64,000 nucleotides of DNA from Propionibacteriaceae bacterium. Its GTDB lineage: Bacteria > Actinomycetota > Actinomycetes > Propionibacteriales > Propionibacteriaceae. The position numbers and the translations under genes were made by a program. Each line of letters opens with the position of its first letter. Position 1 is the stretch's first letter. The notes below the pieces were generated by a model. The model was not told the DNA's origin. It was given only the letters and a program-made list of their open reading frames with translations, and searched no databases. Shown piece by piece: positions 18,408 to 26,980 of this stretch. The stretch is taken from NCBI GenBank assembly GCA_031265875.1, contig JAISCA010000048.1, positions 173,346 to 237,345 on the forward strand, written 5' to 3'.

Positions 18408-19670
18408 TCAGACCCTGGCCTGCGGTCGCCGTCGCCCGGAGGCGGCGTGGCTGAGCCGCTCGCGCACCAGCTCGCCTTGGTAGCCGGTGGCGCCGTCCCG
18501 GTCGAAGGAGGTGGCGATGACCAGGGCGGCCGCGCCCAGCGCCCACTTGTCCTCGTCCCAAGCTTCCACTAGGTAGGGGATGGAGCGGCGGGAGGCCATC
18601 AGCTTGGCCCGGAAGGCCGCCTCGAAGCCCGGCTGCCACAGGTCCCACTGCTCGCTGCCCTCGCCCAAGACGACCACCACTTCGGGATTGAGCAGGTTGA
18701 CCGCCCCGGCCACCGCCCCGCCGAGCCAGCCGCCGGCCCAGCCGAACAGGCCCTCGGCCACCGCCGGATCGCGTCGGGCCACCTCGGCCAGGCGCCGGAT
18801 CGCCTCCCGCTCGCGGTCGAAACTGGCCGACCCGTCCACCACCTGGCCCAGTCCGAGTTGGCGGGCCTGGCGCATCAGGCCGCTCGACCCGATCAGCGAC
18901 TCCAAGCAGCCGGCGTGGCCTAAGGGGCAGTCGGCCCCGTCCTCGACCATCGGGATGTGACCGATCTCACCGGCCCCACCGCCCGCGCCCCGGTAGACCT
19001 GGCCGTCGATGACGATGCCGCAACCGATGCCCCGGCCGATCGTGATGACTAGGTAGGTCGAGTAGGTGCGCCCGACCCCGTAGACCTGCTCCGCCACGGT
19101 CAGGGCGTTGACGTCGTTCTCCACCAGCACCGGCAGGCCCAGGCGTTGACGCAGCGCCGCCCCGACCTGGGCGTTGTGCAAGCCGATGGTGGGAGAGTCC
19201 GCCACCCCTGACTCCAGCGAGTCGACCGCGCCGGGAATCCCCACGCCCACCCCCAGCACCGGTTGATCGATGCCGTCCAGGATGGCTCCCAGGGAACGGG
19301 CGGCCTGGTCCAAAGCGTCCGGCCGGGCGGCCTCGAAGGGCACGCTCTCGGCCTGCCAAACCGTGCCGTCCAAACCCGCCGCCACCACCGCCAGATGGGT
19401 CGCCGTCACTTTCACCCCGACGATCCGCCCGGACGAGCCGACCAGGGACAGGGGACGGGCCGGCCGACCTCCGGCGGAGGCGATCTGCCCCAGCTCCAGC
19501 ACCATGCCCCGAGCCATCAAATCCTTGCTGGCTTGGGTGATCGTGGCGGCGCTGACCCGCAAGGCGGCCGCCAATTCCGCCCGTGTCATCGGCCCCCTTG
19601 AGCCCAACAGCCCCAGGATCGAGGCGGGCAGCAAGTCCGACGGTCTGGCTCCACTCTGAGTGACGCTCAT
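18408..19670 (-). CDS. ROK-family transcriptional regulator
   Basis: N-terminal HTH MTRAELAAALRVSAATITQASKDL; ROK signature GRGIGCGIVIDGQVYRGAGGGAGEIGHIPMVEDGADCPLGHAGCLE. Confidence 0.93.
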   Translation of the reverse strand: MSVTQSGARPSDLLPASILGLLGSRGPMTRAELAAALRVSAATITQASKDLMARGMVLELGQIASAGGRPARPLSLVGSSGRIVGVKVTATHLAVVAAGLDGTVWQAESVPFEAARPDALDQAARSLGAILDGIDQPVLGVGVGIPGAVDSLESGVADSPTIGLHNAQVGAALRQRLGLPVLVENDVNALTVAEQVYGVGRTYSTYLVITIGRGIGCGIVIDGQVYRGAGGGAGEIGHIPMVEDGADCPLGHAGCLESLIGSSGLMRQARQLGLGQVVDGSASFDREREAIRRLAEVARRDPAVAEGLFGWAGGWLGGAVAGAVNLLNPEVVVVLGEGSEQWDLWQPGFEAAFRAKLMASRRSIPYLVEAWDEDKWALGAAALVIATSFDRDGATGYQGELVRERLSHAASGRRRPQARV

Positions 19671-19914
19671 CGCGACTCCTTTGTTCGGGACTTACTTTAA
19701 CATTGAAATAAGCTCTCTCGCAACCACCCGACCGGCGCGATCCGGCGACTGCCTCGAACCCGGCTTCGGCTCTAATTCCGGCTCTAATCACGGTCAACGC
19801 CACAACCACTAGACCACCCCGTAGACCGGTCCAGTCGAACCACGACGCCGCGCCGGCCCCGCTCTTAGACCCGGGATTTGGTCCTGACACAGTGGTAGGC
19901 GGTGGGATGGAGCC

Positions 19915-20760
19915 ATGAATGACACTGATCCGACCCACCTCCTCACCATCGGGGACTTCTCCCGCTTCATACGCCTGTCGGTGCGGATGTTGCGCCACTA
20001 CGACGAGCGCGGCCTGCTGGAACCGGAACAGGTCGACCCCTTCAACGGCCACCGCTTCTACTCGCCCAGGCAGTTCAAGATCGCCGCCCGCATCCGGACC
20101 TTGCGCGACGCCGGCTGTGGCATCGACCAGATCGCGCGATTGCTGCCGCTGTTCGACGACACCGAGGCGCTGCGGGCGGCTTTGGACGCGCACGCCCGCA
20201 GTCTGGCGGCGGCCGCCCAGCAGATCGCCGATCAACAATCCTTACTCGCAAATATCATCAACCAACTACAGGAGCCAACCATGCCAACCATGCCCATCAC
20301 CGTGGAAGAACGCACCCTCCCCGCTCGGCGGACTCTCGCCCTGCGCCGCGTCATCCCTGACTTCGCCGCCGAGAGCGAACTGTGGCAGGAGTTCGGCCGC
20401 CACCTGGGAGCGCCGGACGGACCGCCACCGTCACGACTCGGGCCGCTCTGGGGCGCGACCTATTTCGACGGCGAGTACCGCGACAGCGACGTGGACGTGT
20501 CCATCTGGGCCCAGCTCCAAGGCGATCTCACCCCACTGGCCGGTTTCACCTTGGAGCAGACTCCCGAGCAGCGGGTGGCCTGGGCCACCCTGTACGGATC
20601 GTACGAACAGATGGACTCGATCTGCCAAGCCATCGGCGGATGGGTGACGAGCCACGGCCACAGCCTGGCCGGCCCGATGTTCAACATCTACGTCGTCAGC
20701 CCGGCCCAAGACCCTGACCCGGACAACTGGGTCACCGAGGTCAACTTCCCCATCGCCTGA
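19915..20760 (+). CDS. MerR-family regulator with GyrI-like effector-binding domain
   Basis: LLTIGDFSRFIRLSVRMLRHYDERGLLEPEQVDPFNGHRFYSPRQ. Confidence 0.92.
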   Translation: MNDTDPTHLLTIGDFSRFIRLSVRMLRHYDERGLLEPEQVDPFNGHRFYSPRQFKIAARIRTLRDAGCGIDQIARLLPLFDDTEALRAALDAHARSLAAAAQQIADQQSLLANIINQLQEPTMPTMPITVEERTLPARRTLALRRVIPDFAAESELWQEFGRHLGAPDGPPPSRLGPLWGATYFDGEYRDSDVDVSIWAQLQGDLTPLAGFTLEQTPEQRVAWATLYGSYEQMDSICQAIGGWVTSHGHSLAGPMFNIYVVSPAQDPDPDNWVTEVNFPIA

Positions 20761-20795
20761 ATCGCACCACACCCGATCAGCCAGACGAATGAACG

Positions 20796-20834
20796 GGGAC
20801 AGGCGGCCTCAGCCTGGCTGAGGCCGCCTGTCCC
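20796..20834 (+). terminator. Strong hairpin terminator after the MerR gene
   Basis: GGGACAGGCGGCCTCAGCC-t-GGCTGAGGCCGCCTGTCCC, near-perfect 19-bp arms. Confidence 0.75.
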
Positions 20835-20893
20835 TAAGCACCTATCACCAGACGCGACGGCAGGCCTTTCGCAGACACCACCTGCTAGACCGC

Positions 20894-21124
20894 TCAGACC
20901 TCGAGTTGGACGATCCGGCCGTGCGCCAACTCGTCTCGCAGGAGCCCGTACACATAGGCCGCTCCTTCCCGGTACAGCCCGGTCTCATGGTCGAACACCT
21001 TCTGCGCCACCTCGGAGCCGTAAAACCTGTCCAGCGCCTGTGGAACGGACAACCCCTCGTCCTCGATCAGGAATCCGACGACATCCTGCGCGACGCCCTC
21101 GACCAGCGCCTCAGGCTTGTCCAC
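20894..21124 (-). CDS. DUF3791-like protein
   Basis: DVVGFLIEDEGLSVPQALDRFYGSEVAQKVFDHETGLYREGAAYVYGLLRDEL; overlaps the DUF3990-like gene. Confidence 0.65.
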   Translation of the reverse strand: MDKPEALVEGVAQDVVGFLIEDEGLSVPQALDRFYGSEVAQKVFDHETGLYREGAAYVYGLLRDELAHGRIVQLEV

Positions 21125-21620
21125 GGGTCGCCTCCACGAATGATAGGGCGGCCAAACCTCGTTCCGTATGGAACGAATGCTGGATCGACAATTCTCGGTA
21201 CACCAGCAGGCGTGTCAACGCCTCAGAATCCAGCCAGCCCCGCTGGAACTGCATGAGCAATAGGGCGATGTCGTCGTCGGCGACAGGCCCGACGACGAGG
21301 TCGTACTTGACGTCCTGATCGTCGCTCGGGCCGCCCGCGTTCAAGAGCCGCCGGGAGCGGTTGTTCATGACGAACTCGGCCCAATCGGGGGTCGGGCCGT
21401 CGAAACGGAGGAACGACAGATCTGAGACGGTGTCCTCGTCCAAGGAATAGACCGAGACCCACGACGCACTCCCGTAGATGCGCGCCGTCCGGGCGCCCAT
21501 CCGCTCGGCGTGAGTCCGATTCTCTGTCAGATAGAAGCCGCGGCCGAAGTCCTTGAAGGGCCGGCATCTCGACAAGTCAGGGGCTTCCACCGCCATGTTG
21601 GATCCGTGGAAGAGGATCAT
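21111..21620 (-). CDS. DUF3990-like protein (ADP-ribosyltransferase-like N-terminal motifs)
   Basis: MILFHGSNMAVEAPDLSRCRPFKDFGRGFYLTENRTHAERMG: FHGS / DFGRGFYLT pattern. Confidence 0.75.
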   Translation of the reverse strand: MILFHGSNMAVEAPDLSRCRPFKDFGRGFYLTENRTHAERMGARTARIYGSASWVSVYSLDEDTVSDLSFLRFDGPTPDWAEFVMNNRSRRLLNAGGPSDDQDVKYDLVVGPVADDDIALLLMQFQRGWLDSEALTRLLVYRELSIQHSFHTERGLAALSFVEATRGQA

Positions 21621-21841
21621 CGGATCGCCCCGCCCGCCATAGCGGCCACCCGGGCCAGATCCTGGGTGACGTCTTCGAACGAGAGGAGATGCTCCGCTTC
21701 GTAGTGCTCGTCCAAGAACTCCACCGCGCCATGCAGCGCGAGGTATCGGTAACCCTGCTGAGGAGTCAGTCCGGCATAGCGGGAGAACTCGTGGATCGCG
21801 GCCACAATGTACTGGGCCCGCTTCTCGATGCCGCTCACCAC
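21617..21841 (-). CDS. DUF3791-like protein (second copy)
   Basis: VVSGIEKRAQYIVAAIHEFSRYAGLTPQQGYRYLALHGAVEFLDEHYEAEHLLSFEDVTQDLARV; GTG start; ATGA overlap with the DUF3990-like gene. Confidence 0.65.
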   Translation of the reverse strand: MVSGIEKRAQYIVAAIHEFSRYAGLTPQQGYRYLALHGAVEFLDEHYEAEHLLSFEDVTQDLARVAAMAGGAIR

Positions 21842-22006
21842 GCCGCTTCCTCTCGCCTCTCGCCGGTCAGTGTACCAACGCCGATCCGGGCCGTCCGAAC
21901 TACGGCCCCGCACACGGGCAGTGACTCTGAGTCTCGTCAATTCATTCCGTTTGAGTATCTCTTGATACACTATTTCCATGGAAGTAGCGTTCTAGAAAGT
22001 ACCAAA

Positions 22007-23338
22007 ATGGAACGTAAAATCAGCCAAGCACTGCTGGCCTGGAAGAACGGAACCCTCCCCGGAACTCTGCGGCAGGGGCGCATGCCTGTGCTGCTGAACG
22101 GCGCCAGACAAGTCGGCAAGACGTGGGCCGCGCTCGATTTCGGGAAGGCGCACTACGCCAACACCACCTACGTGAACCTGGAGACGTCCCAAGACGCGGC
22201 CCGAGTGTTCGCCGGGGAGCTTGAGCCGAGACGTATCGTCACAGAACTCGCCGCGCTCACCGGCCGTTCCATCGAGGAAGGACAGACGCTGCTCGTGCTG
22301 GACGAGATTCAGTCCTCGCAGCGGGCTCTGACCAGTCTGAAATACTTCGCGGAATCGGGACTCGACTACCACGTTTTGGCAGCAGGAAGCCTGTTGGGGA
22401 TGGCGGTCAACCGCCAAGACGTTTCGTTCCCGGTGGGCAAGGTGCACCAGCTCCAGATGCACCCGCTCGATTTCGAGGAGTTCCTCTGGGCGCGGGGACG
22501 GGGAGAACTCGCCTCACTGATCCGGGAGTCGTTCCAAGACTGCCGGCCGCTGTCGCCACATGAGAACGCCTTGGGCGTCTTCCGGGAATACCTGGCCGTG
22601 GGAGGGATGCCCCAAGTCGTCGCCGACTACTGCGCGCGCCAGGACTTCAACTATGTCCTGGCTTTGTTGCAGCAGGTCGATAACGCTTTCGTGGCCGACA
22701 TGGCCAAGTACGTGGAACCGGTCGAGACCAACCGGATACGGGCGGTGTGGCGGGCGGTGGCGTCACAGCTGGCCCACGAGAACCGAAGATTCCAGTACAA
22801 GACCATCATGCCGGGGGCGCGGGCGCACACCTACTCCACGGCGTTGGATTGGTTGGACGCGGCGGGGCTGATCGTCAGATGCGAGTTGGTGGAGGCCGGG
22901 CGCGCCCCGCTCGCCGCCCACGCCGTCCCGGCCACCGCGAAGCTTTACCTGCTGGACACCGGCCTGCTTTTGGCCAAACTCTCGGTTCCGCCGGTACGAG
23001 TGGTGGGGTCGTTGGAGCGGCTGGGCGGTTGGACGGGCGCGCTGCTGGAGAACGCCGTGGCCGACGCGCTAGCGGCCGCGGGGGTGCCATGCCACTTCTG
23101 GGCCTCGAAGGGCACGGCCGAGGTGGACTTCGTGGCCCAAGACACCGAGGTCAGGGCCATACCGATCGAGGTCAAGGCCTCGACCCACACGCGGTCGAAG
23201 AGCCTCGGACGATTCGCCCAGTTGTATCATCCGCCCTATTCCATCAGGGTGTCCGCCAAGAACATCGGTTTTGAGAACGACATCCTCTCGGTCCCGTTCT
23301 ACGCCGCCTTCCTGTTGGGGGAAAGACTGGGCTGGTGA
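22007..23338 (+). CDS. AAA ATPase with DUF4143 C-terminal domain
   Basis: MERKISQALLAWKNGTLPGTLRQGRMPVLLNGARQVGKTWAALDFGK...LLVLDEIQSSQRALTSLKYFAE...HPLDFEEFLWARG...ATAKLYLLDTGLLLAKL...PIEVKAS. Confidence 0.92.
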   Translation: MERKISQALLAWKNGTLPGTLRQGRMPVLLNGARQVGKTWAALDFGKAHYANTTYVNLETSQDAARVFAGELEPRRIVTELAALTGRSIEEGQTLLVLDEIQSSQRALTSLKYFAESGLDYHVLAAGSLLGMAVNRQDVSFPVGKVHQLQMHPLDFEEFLWARGRGELASLIRESFQDCRPLSPHENALGVFREYLAVGGMPQVVADYCARQDFNYVLALLQQVDNAFVADMAKYVEPVETNRIRAVWRAVASQLAHENRRFQYKTIMPGARAHTYSTALDWLDAAGLIVRCELVEAGRAPLAAHAVPATAKLYLLDTGLLLAKLSVPPVRVVGSLERLGGWTGALLENAVADALAAAGVPCHFWASKGTAEVDFVAQDTEVRAIPIEVKASTHTRSKSLGRFAQLYHPPYSIRVSAKNIGFENDILSVPFYAAFLLGERLGW

Positions 23339-23344
23339 AACTGT

Positions 23345-23563
23345 TCACGAGTCTTTTCCCTCCATTTTCTGAAACGTGACGTGCCGCTCCTTCATGGAAA
23401 TCTTACCGACCTGATACCCATACGCCGCCGCTTCTCTCTTGTAGGTCAAGAAGGAATGGTCCATCGGGAATCCCAGGACAGCCTTGATCTCATCGAACGT
23501 GAGCCGGAGCGTTGAGCTCCCGTCAGCTTGAAGGTGTTCCCATAACAGGTCATATTTGCTCAT
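23345..23563 (-). CDS. Small conserved hypothetical protein
   Basis: MSKYDLLWEHLQADGSSTLRLTFDEIKAVLGFPMDHSFLTYKREAAAYGYQVGKISMKERHVTFQKMEG. Confidence 0.7.
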   Translation of the reverse strand: MSKYDLLWEHLQADGSSTLRLTFDEIKAVLGFPMDHSFLTYKREAAAYGYQVGKISMKERHVTFQKMEGKDS

Positions 23564-23678
23564 ACACCTGTGCCTTCCTTCTCTTTCGCCGTTGGACTAG
23601 GACTAGCGCCAGCGCCGTCACGAACAGAAGCGTCTGCGCGATGGCGATGCGGACGATCTGCCATTCACGACATCTCAT
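23550..23678 (-). CDS. Putative 42-aa basic single-pass membrane peptide (not in the ORF track)
   Basis: Reverse strand: MRCREWQIVRIAIAQTLLFVTALALVLVQRRKRRKAQVYEQI*; hydrophobic helix then RRKRRK; overlaps start of the 23345..23563 gene. Confidence 0.4.
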   Translation of the reverse strand: MRCREWQIVRIAIAQTLLFVTALALVLVQRRKRRKAQVYEQI

Positions 23679-23686
23679 GCATAGCG

Positions 23687-24106
23687 CTAGACCTCGAAGT
23701 CCTCGGATTTGAAGTTGGCGTAGTAGCGTCCCGCTTCCGCTGTGAAGCGCAGGACGCAGTAGTCCGGGTCGGTCACACCAGCGGGGTAATACATGGTGTC
23801 GCCCTCCCGCCAGATCAGCTCCTTGCTGGCGGCGTCGGTCAGCACTTCCATCGTGCCTCTCAGCATCACGCCCCGGAAGAAGCGCTTGTCGAAGAAGTAG
23901 ATGCTGGCTTTGGGATTCGCCCGGTATTGGGCCACCCGCAGGGAGGAGGTGTTAGTGGTGAACCAGAACGTCTTGACACCCTCGCGTCGCCGGGGCGGGA
24001 GCATCGCCTTCATATTCGGGAAGCCATCCGAGTCCACCGAGGCGACCAACGCCACAGGCTGCTTGTCGATCAGGTTCCCAATGGTCTGATCTGAGTCTCG
24101 CATCAT
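23687..24106 (-). CDS. Pyridoxamine 5'-phosphate oxidase-family (FMN-binding split barrel) protein
   Basis: VALVASVDSDGFPNMKAML...FWFTTNTSSLRVAQYRANPKASIYFFD...RGTMEVL. Confidence 0.88.
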   Translation of the reverse strand: MMRDSDQTIGNLIDKQPVALVASVDSDGFPNMKAMLPPRRREGVKTFWFTTNTSSLRVAQYRANPKASIYFFDKRFFRGVMLRGTMEVLTDAASKELIWREGDTMYYPAGVTDPDYCVLRFTAEAGRYYANFKSEDFEV

Positions 24107-24240
24107 GGTCTGGCTCCTCCGTCTGGCAATCCGGTCACACCCCCATGCGGTCCGGAGAACTTCAACTCTATCCGTCGGTGACCAGCCCAGACGGGGTCAC
24201 CCCGAGCCACGTTCCACGAATATCACACCATCTGCGATGG
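24087..24240 (+). repeat. Imperfect direct repeat, copy 1 (mate at 26765..26920)
   Basis: Shared blocks: tgatctgrgtctcgcatcatggtc, ggtgaccagcccagacggg, ttccacgaayatcac[ag]ccatctgcga. Confidence 0.8.
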
Positions 24241-24428
24241 AATCGGCCTGCGTCCTGGCGACGGGTTCCGCAGTATGATTGGGCACACGACGGACCGGAT
24301 TCCCGGAACGTTGTCAGCGGGGCCCCCCGGGGTCCCCAGCTTTTTCTACGGACTCCACTTCGCCGAGCGCTTCAACGCCGGAGTCAGCACATCACTCAGG
24401 GGTATCGGGCGTCTCAGTGGCACAGGGA

Positions 24429-25262
24429 TCACTGCCTATCAATTGAGACACCTTGGGATCGCTGCTCGTCTACGCCGATGTCATGGGTGACCATGGTTTT
24501 GCAATAAACCAGGTGGGGATTGATGGGGCTTGTGATTGTGACATAGATCAGGGACAACGCGCTGCCGCCATCTTTGCTGAATAATAGGACGCAGTTCTCG
24601 GCCTTACTGGTAGTGACCGCCAAGGTCTGTCCTCTACCCAACTCTCCCAGTCTCTCTCCGTTGACCAGCACGATCTCCCGGCCAGTTCCCTTGGCCCTGG
24701 TTATAGCCAAATCCACCGGAGCCGGCAGGGTCCCCTGCCCTTCGTATCGGCCCAGAGACTGCCAGATCACGAACGGCGCGTCGCGTATGCCCGACTTGCC
24801 GATGTCCCGGGCGATCCGCAGCTGGATCGCCCCACCGACGACGCCGCCCAGAACCAGGCCGATCAGCAACGGCCAGACCAGCACGATATTAGTGAAAAGA
24901 GCGATAGCGATGAGTACTACAATTCCAATGATCACCCCAAAAATCGCGCCATACGCCGTGTATTTCCAACTACCACCAGCCTTCCAGGACTGGTGTTTAC
25001 CGCAGGCTTCGCATTTACCGGGTAGCGCGAAGTAGTCGCCCGTGGCGAAACTGGCCCGCGTCGCTGCGACCTCCCGAACCAGATTCCTCTCAGCCAATTT
25101 CTTGACCCACTGCGGGTCCACGGTCTGGTTCTCCAACGACACGCTTTTCTTTGCGGTGACCTTACCTTGTCGCATACCACTGTCAGTGCCGCAGTGCTCG
25201 CAGACGTAGCGATAGGTGTAGCCCAACTCGGCCTTAGCCTCTACCCTATGGACGGTCGTCAT
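24429..25262 (-). CDS. Membrane protein with N-terminal zinc-ribbon-like Cys pairs
   Basis: YVCEHCGTDSGMR ... LPGKCEACGKHQSW, then two TM segments; MTTVHRVEAK start. Confidence 0.65.
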   Translation of the reverse strand: MTTVHRVEAKAELGYTYRYVCEHCGTDSGMRQGKVTAKKSVSLENQTVDPQWVKKLAERNLVREVAATRASFATGDYFALPGKCEACGKHQSWKAGGSWKYTAYGAIFGVIIGIVVLIAIALFTNIVLVWPLLIGLVLGGVVGGAIQLRIARDIGKSGIRDAPFVIWQSLGRYEGQGTLPAPVDLAITRAKGTGREIVLVNGERLGELGRGQTLAVTTSKAENCVLLFSKDGGSALSLIYVTITSPINPHLVYCKTMVTHDIGVDEQRSQGVSIDRQ

Positions 25263-25328
25263 CTCTGTCCTCCTTCCTTTAAATTGAGCCCATTCCATCC
25301 AAAAAAATGATAATTATGTAAATGTACG

Positions 25329-26675
25329 TCAATTATCGAAGAGCGTTACGACGAGGACGAAAGCGACGCTTATACAGGCCAGTGCCAATTGGCAAATGAA
25401 GGCCCGCCTCTCGGGCGGGTCGTGGAGATAGGTGCGGACGAAGCACACTACGGTCAGCGCACCCAGCGCCGAGAAGAACAGCATTGGCAGGATCATCGGC
25501 CCCAGGGCGTTCTGGACGGTGACGATGGAAGCCAGCATGGTCAATGGCAATGGCACCCACAGGCCGGCATTGAATCCGGTCGCCGCTGCCAGTCCGAGGC
25601 GTCGCGGCCCGACGGGCGAGGGCAAATTCTGTCGGATGAACCGCCACGAGATTAGTGGGATCGCCGCCCACACCAACGCCAGAAGACTAGCGACGGGGCT
25701 GACCTCGTACCTGGAACTGGCCAGGTACGGGGTGATCGCGGCCAGGCTAGCCAGACCGTTCACGCCGATACCGATCAGATACACGGCCACACCCTCGCGT
25801 CGTCCGGTCAGGGTCAACCCAGTCCCGGCGGCGACCAGTAGCAATAATATTGGTTGAGTCGAAGGGCCATCGATCAACCAGGACAATGGCGCACACAGCA
25901 GATAGAGCCCTCCTGTCGTAGCGAACCACACTTTCGCGCCGGTTCGGGTTTCCAGCTTCCGGTCGGGTAGCACTTCCAGCAGTCGCATCGCGAACATGGC
26001 CAGGAACACCGACCCACCGACCGCGAGAGCGTAAGCCAGGAACGTGCCATCGTCCATACTGAATTCCAGATACCCTGTCGGGGGCTCGGGTTGTAACTCG
26101 GTGTCCTCAGTGAGGATGAGTTGGGTGGCCACCACCAACACTCCGGCCGCCACGCCAGCGGCGACCGGCAGCGCCACGTCCAGTTCCGGTTTCGGACGAC
26201 AGGCGTGGCTGTAGCCCAACCCCACCACAGCCAACCCAGTCAGCAGGATGAAAGCGAACGGTAGCTGGGCGAGATAGCCTCCCCCGTGGTAGAAAGTCCA
26301 GTGCGACATCCAAAGCCAAATCATCAACCCGGACGCGCCGAGTCCGGCCACGCCGACGAGGCGTTGGACCGGTTGCGGGTGGCTGATCAGCCACACCGCG
26401 ACGCCGACTCCGATCAGCGGCCACAACAGTTGCGGCAGGCCGACTTCCGGCATCCGGAAAACCCGATCATCGACGTCGGGGGCGATCTGAAAAACCAGCA
26501 GCGGCGCCAGCGCTGTCAGGAAGCTCACCGCGAGAACCGCGAATGCCGTCCAGGGGAACGGACCAGGCTTAGGAAGGGGCGGGCTAGGAGGAGTCAGAGA
26601 ATTAGCAGCAAGAACAGGGGGGGGGGGGACGTCATCAGACCGCTCCCTTCTCTCCGACGGCAGCAACGTTGCCAC
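25329..26675 (-). CDS. Polytopic membrane protein of unknown function, with a C12 tract near its 5' end
   Basis: 448-aa ORF with about 10 hydrophobic segments; coding-strand GTC CCC CCC CCC CCT at codons 16-20. Confidence 0.65.
   Translation of the reverse strand: MATLLPSERRERSDDVPPPPVLAANSLTPPSPPLPKPGPFPWTAFAVLAVSFLTALAPLLVFQIAPDVDDRVFRMPEVGLPQLLWPLIGVGVAVWLISHPQPVQRLVGVAGLGASGLMIWLWMSHWTFYHGGGYLAQLPFAFILLTGLAVVGLGYSHACRPKPELDVALPVAAGVAAGVLVVATQLILTEDTELQPEPPTGYLEFSMDDGTFLAYALAVGGSVFLAMFAMRLLEVLPDRKLETRTGAKVWFATTGGLYLLCAPLSWLIDGPSTQPILLLLVAAGTGLTLTGRREGVAVYLIGIGVNGLASLAAITPYLASSRYEVSPVASLLALVWAAIPLISWRFIRQNLPSPVGPRRLGLAAATGFNAGLWVPLPLTMLASIVTVQNALGPMILPMLFFSALGALTVVCFVRTYLHDPPERRAFICQLALACISVAFVLVVTLFDN
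26617..26628. repeat. Homopolymeric G12 (C12 on coding strand) tract
   Basis: acaGGGGGGGGGGGGacgtcatc read directly. Confidence 0.9.
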
Positions 26676-26764
26676 TCGTCCGTAGCAGTCACACTAGTCG
26701 GTTCGGGTGCGTTCCGCCAGCATCTCGGCCCAAATCCGACGAGACTCAGAGTCTCTGTACGATA

Positions 26765-26920
26765 TGATCTGGGTCTCGCATCATGGTCCCGCTCCTCCCC
26801 CGCCTCACGGCGATTCGGTCCCGCCCACCCGGGCCGGGCGAATTTCAACTTTATCTGGCGGTGACCAGCCCAGACGGGAGGAGGCCGCGTCACATTCCAC
26901 GAACATCACGCCATCTGCGA
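26765..26920 (+). repeat. Imperfect direct repeat, copy 2 (mate at 24087..24240); looks like the 5' end/upstream region of a second PNPOx-type gene
   Basis: On the minus strand starts ATGATGCGAGACCCAGATCAT (MMRDPDH..., cf. MMRDSDQT of the 23687 gene) then frame is lost. Confidence 0.7.
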
Positions 26921-26980
26921 CGCTCCTGGCGGTCCGGGTGGGATGATCTCTGTTGTGACATCTACCGCCTGGACGGCTCG

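Noticed and set aside
24145-24507. 120-aa plus-strand ORF (MRSGELQLYPSVTSPDG...)
   Set aside because: Its similarity to the N-terminal extension of the 26783 ORF comes from the duplicated upstream DNA; no evidence of coding constraint or RBS.
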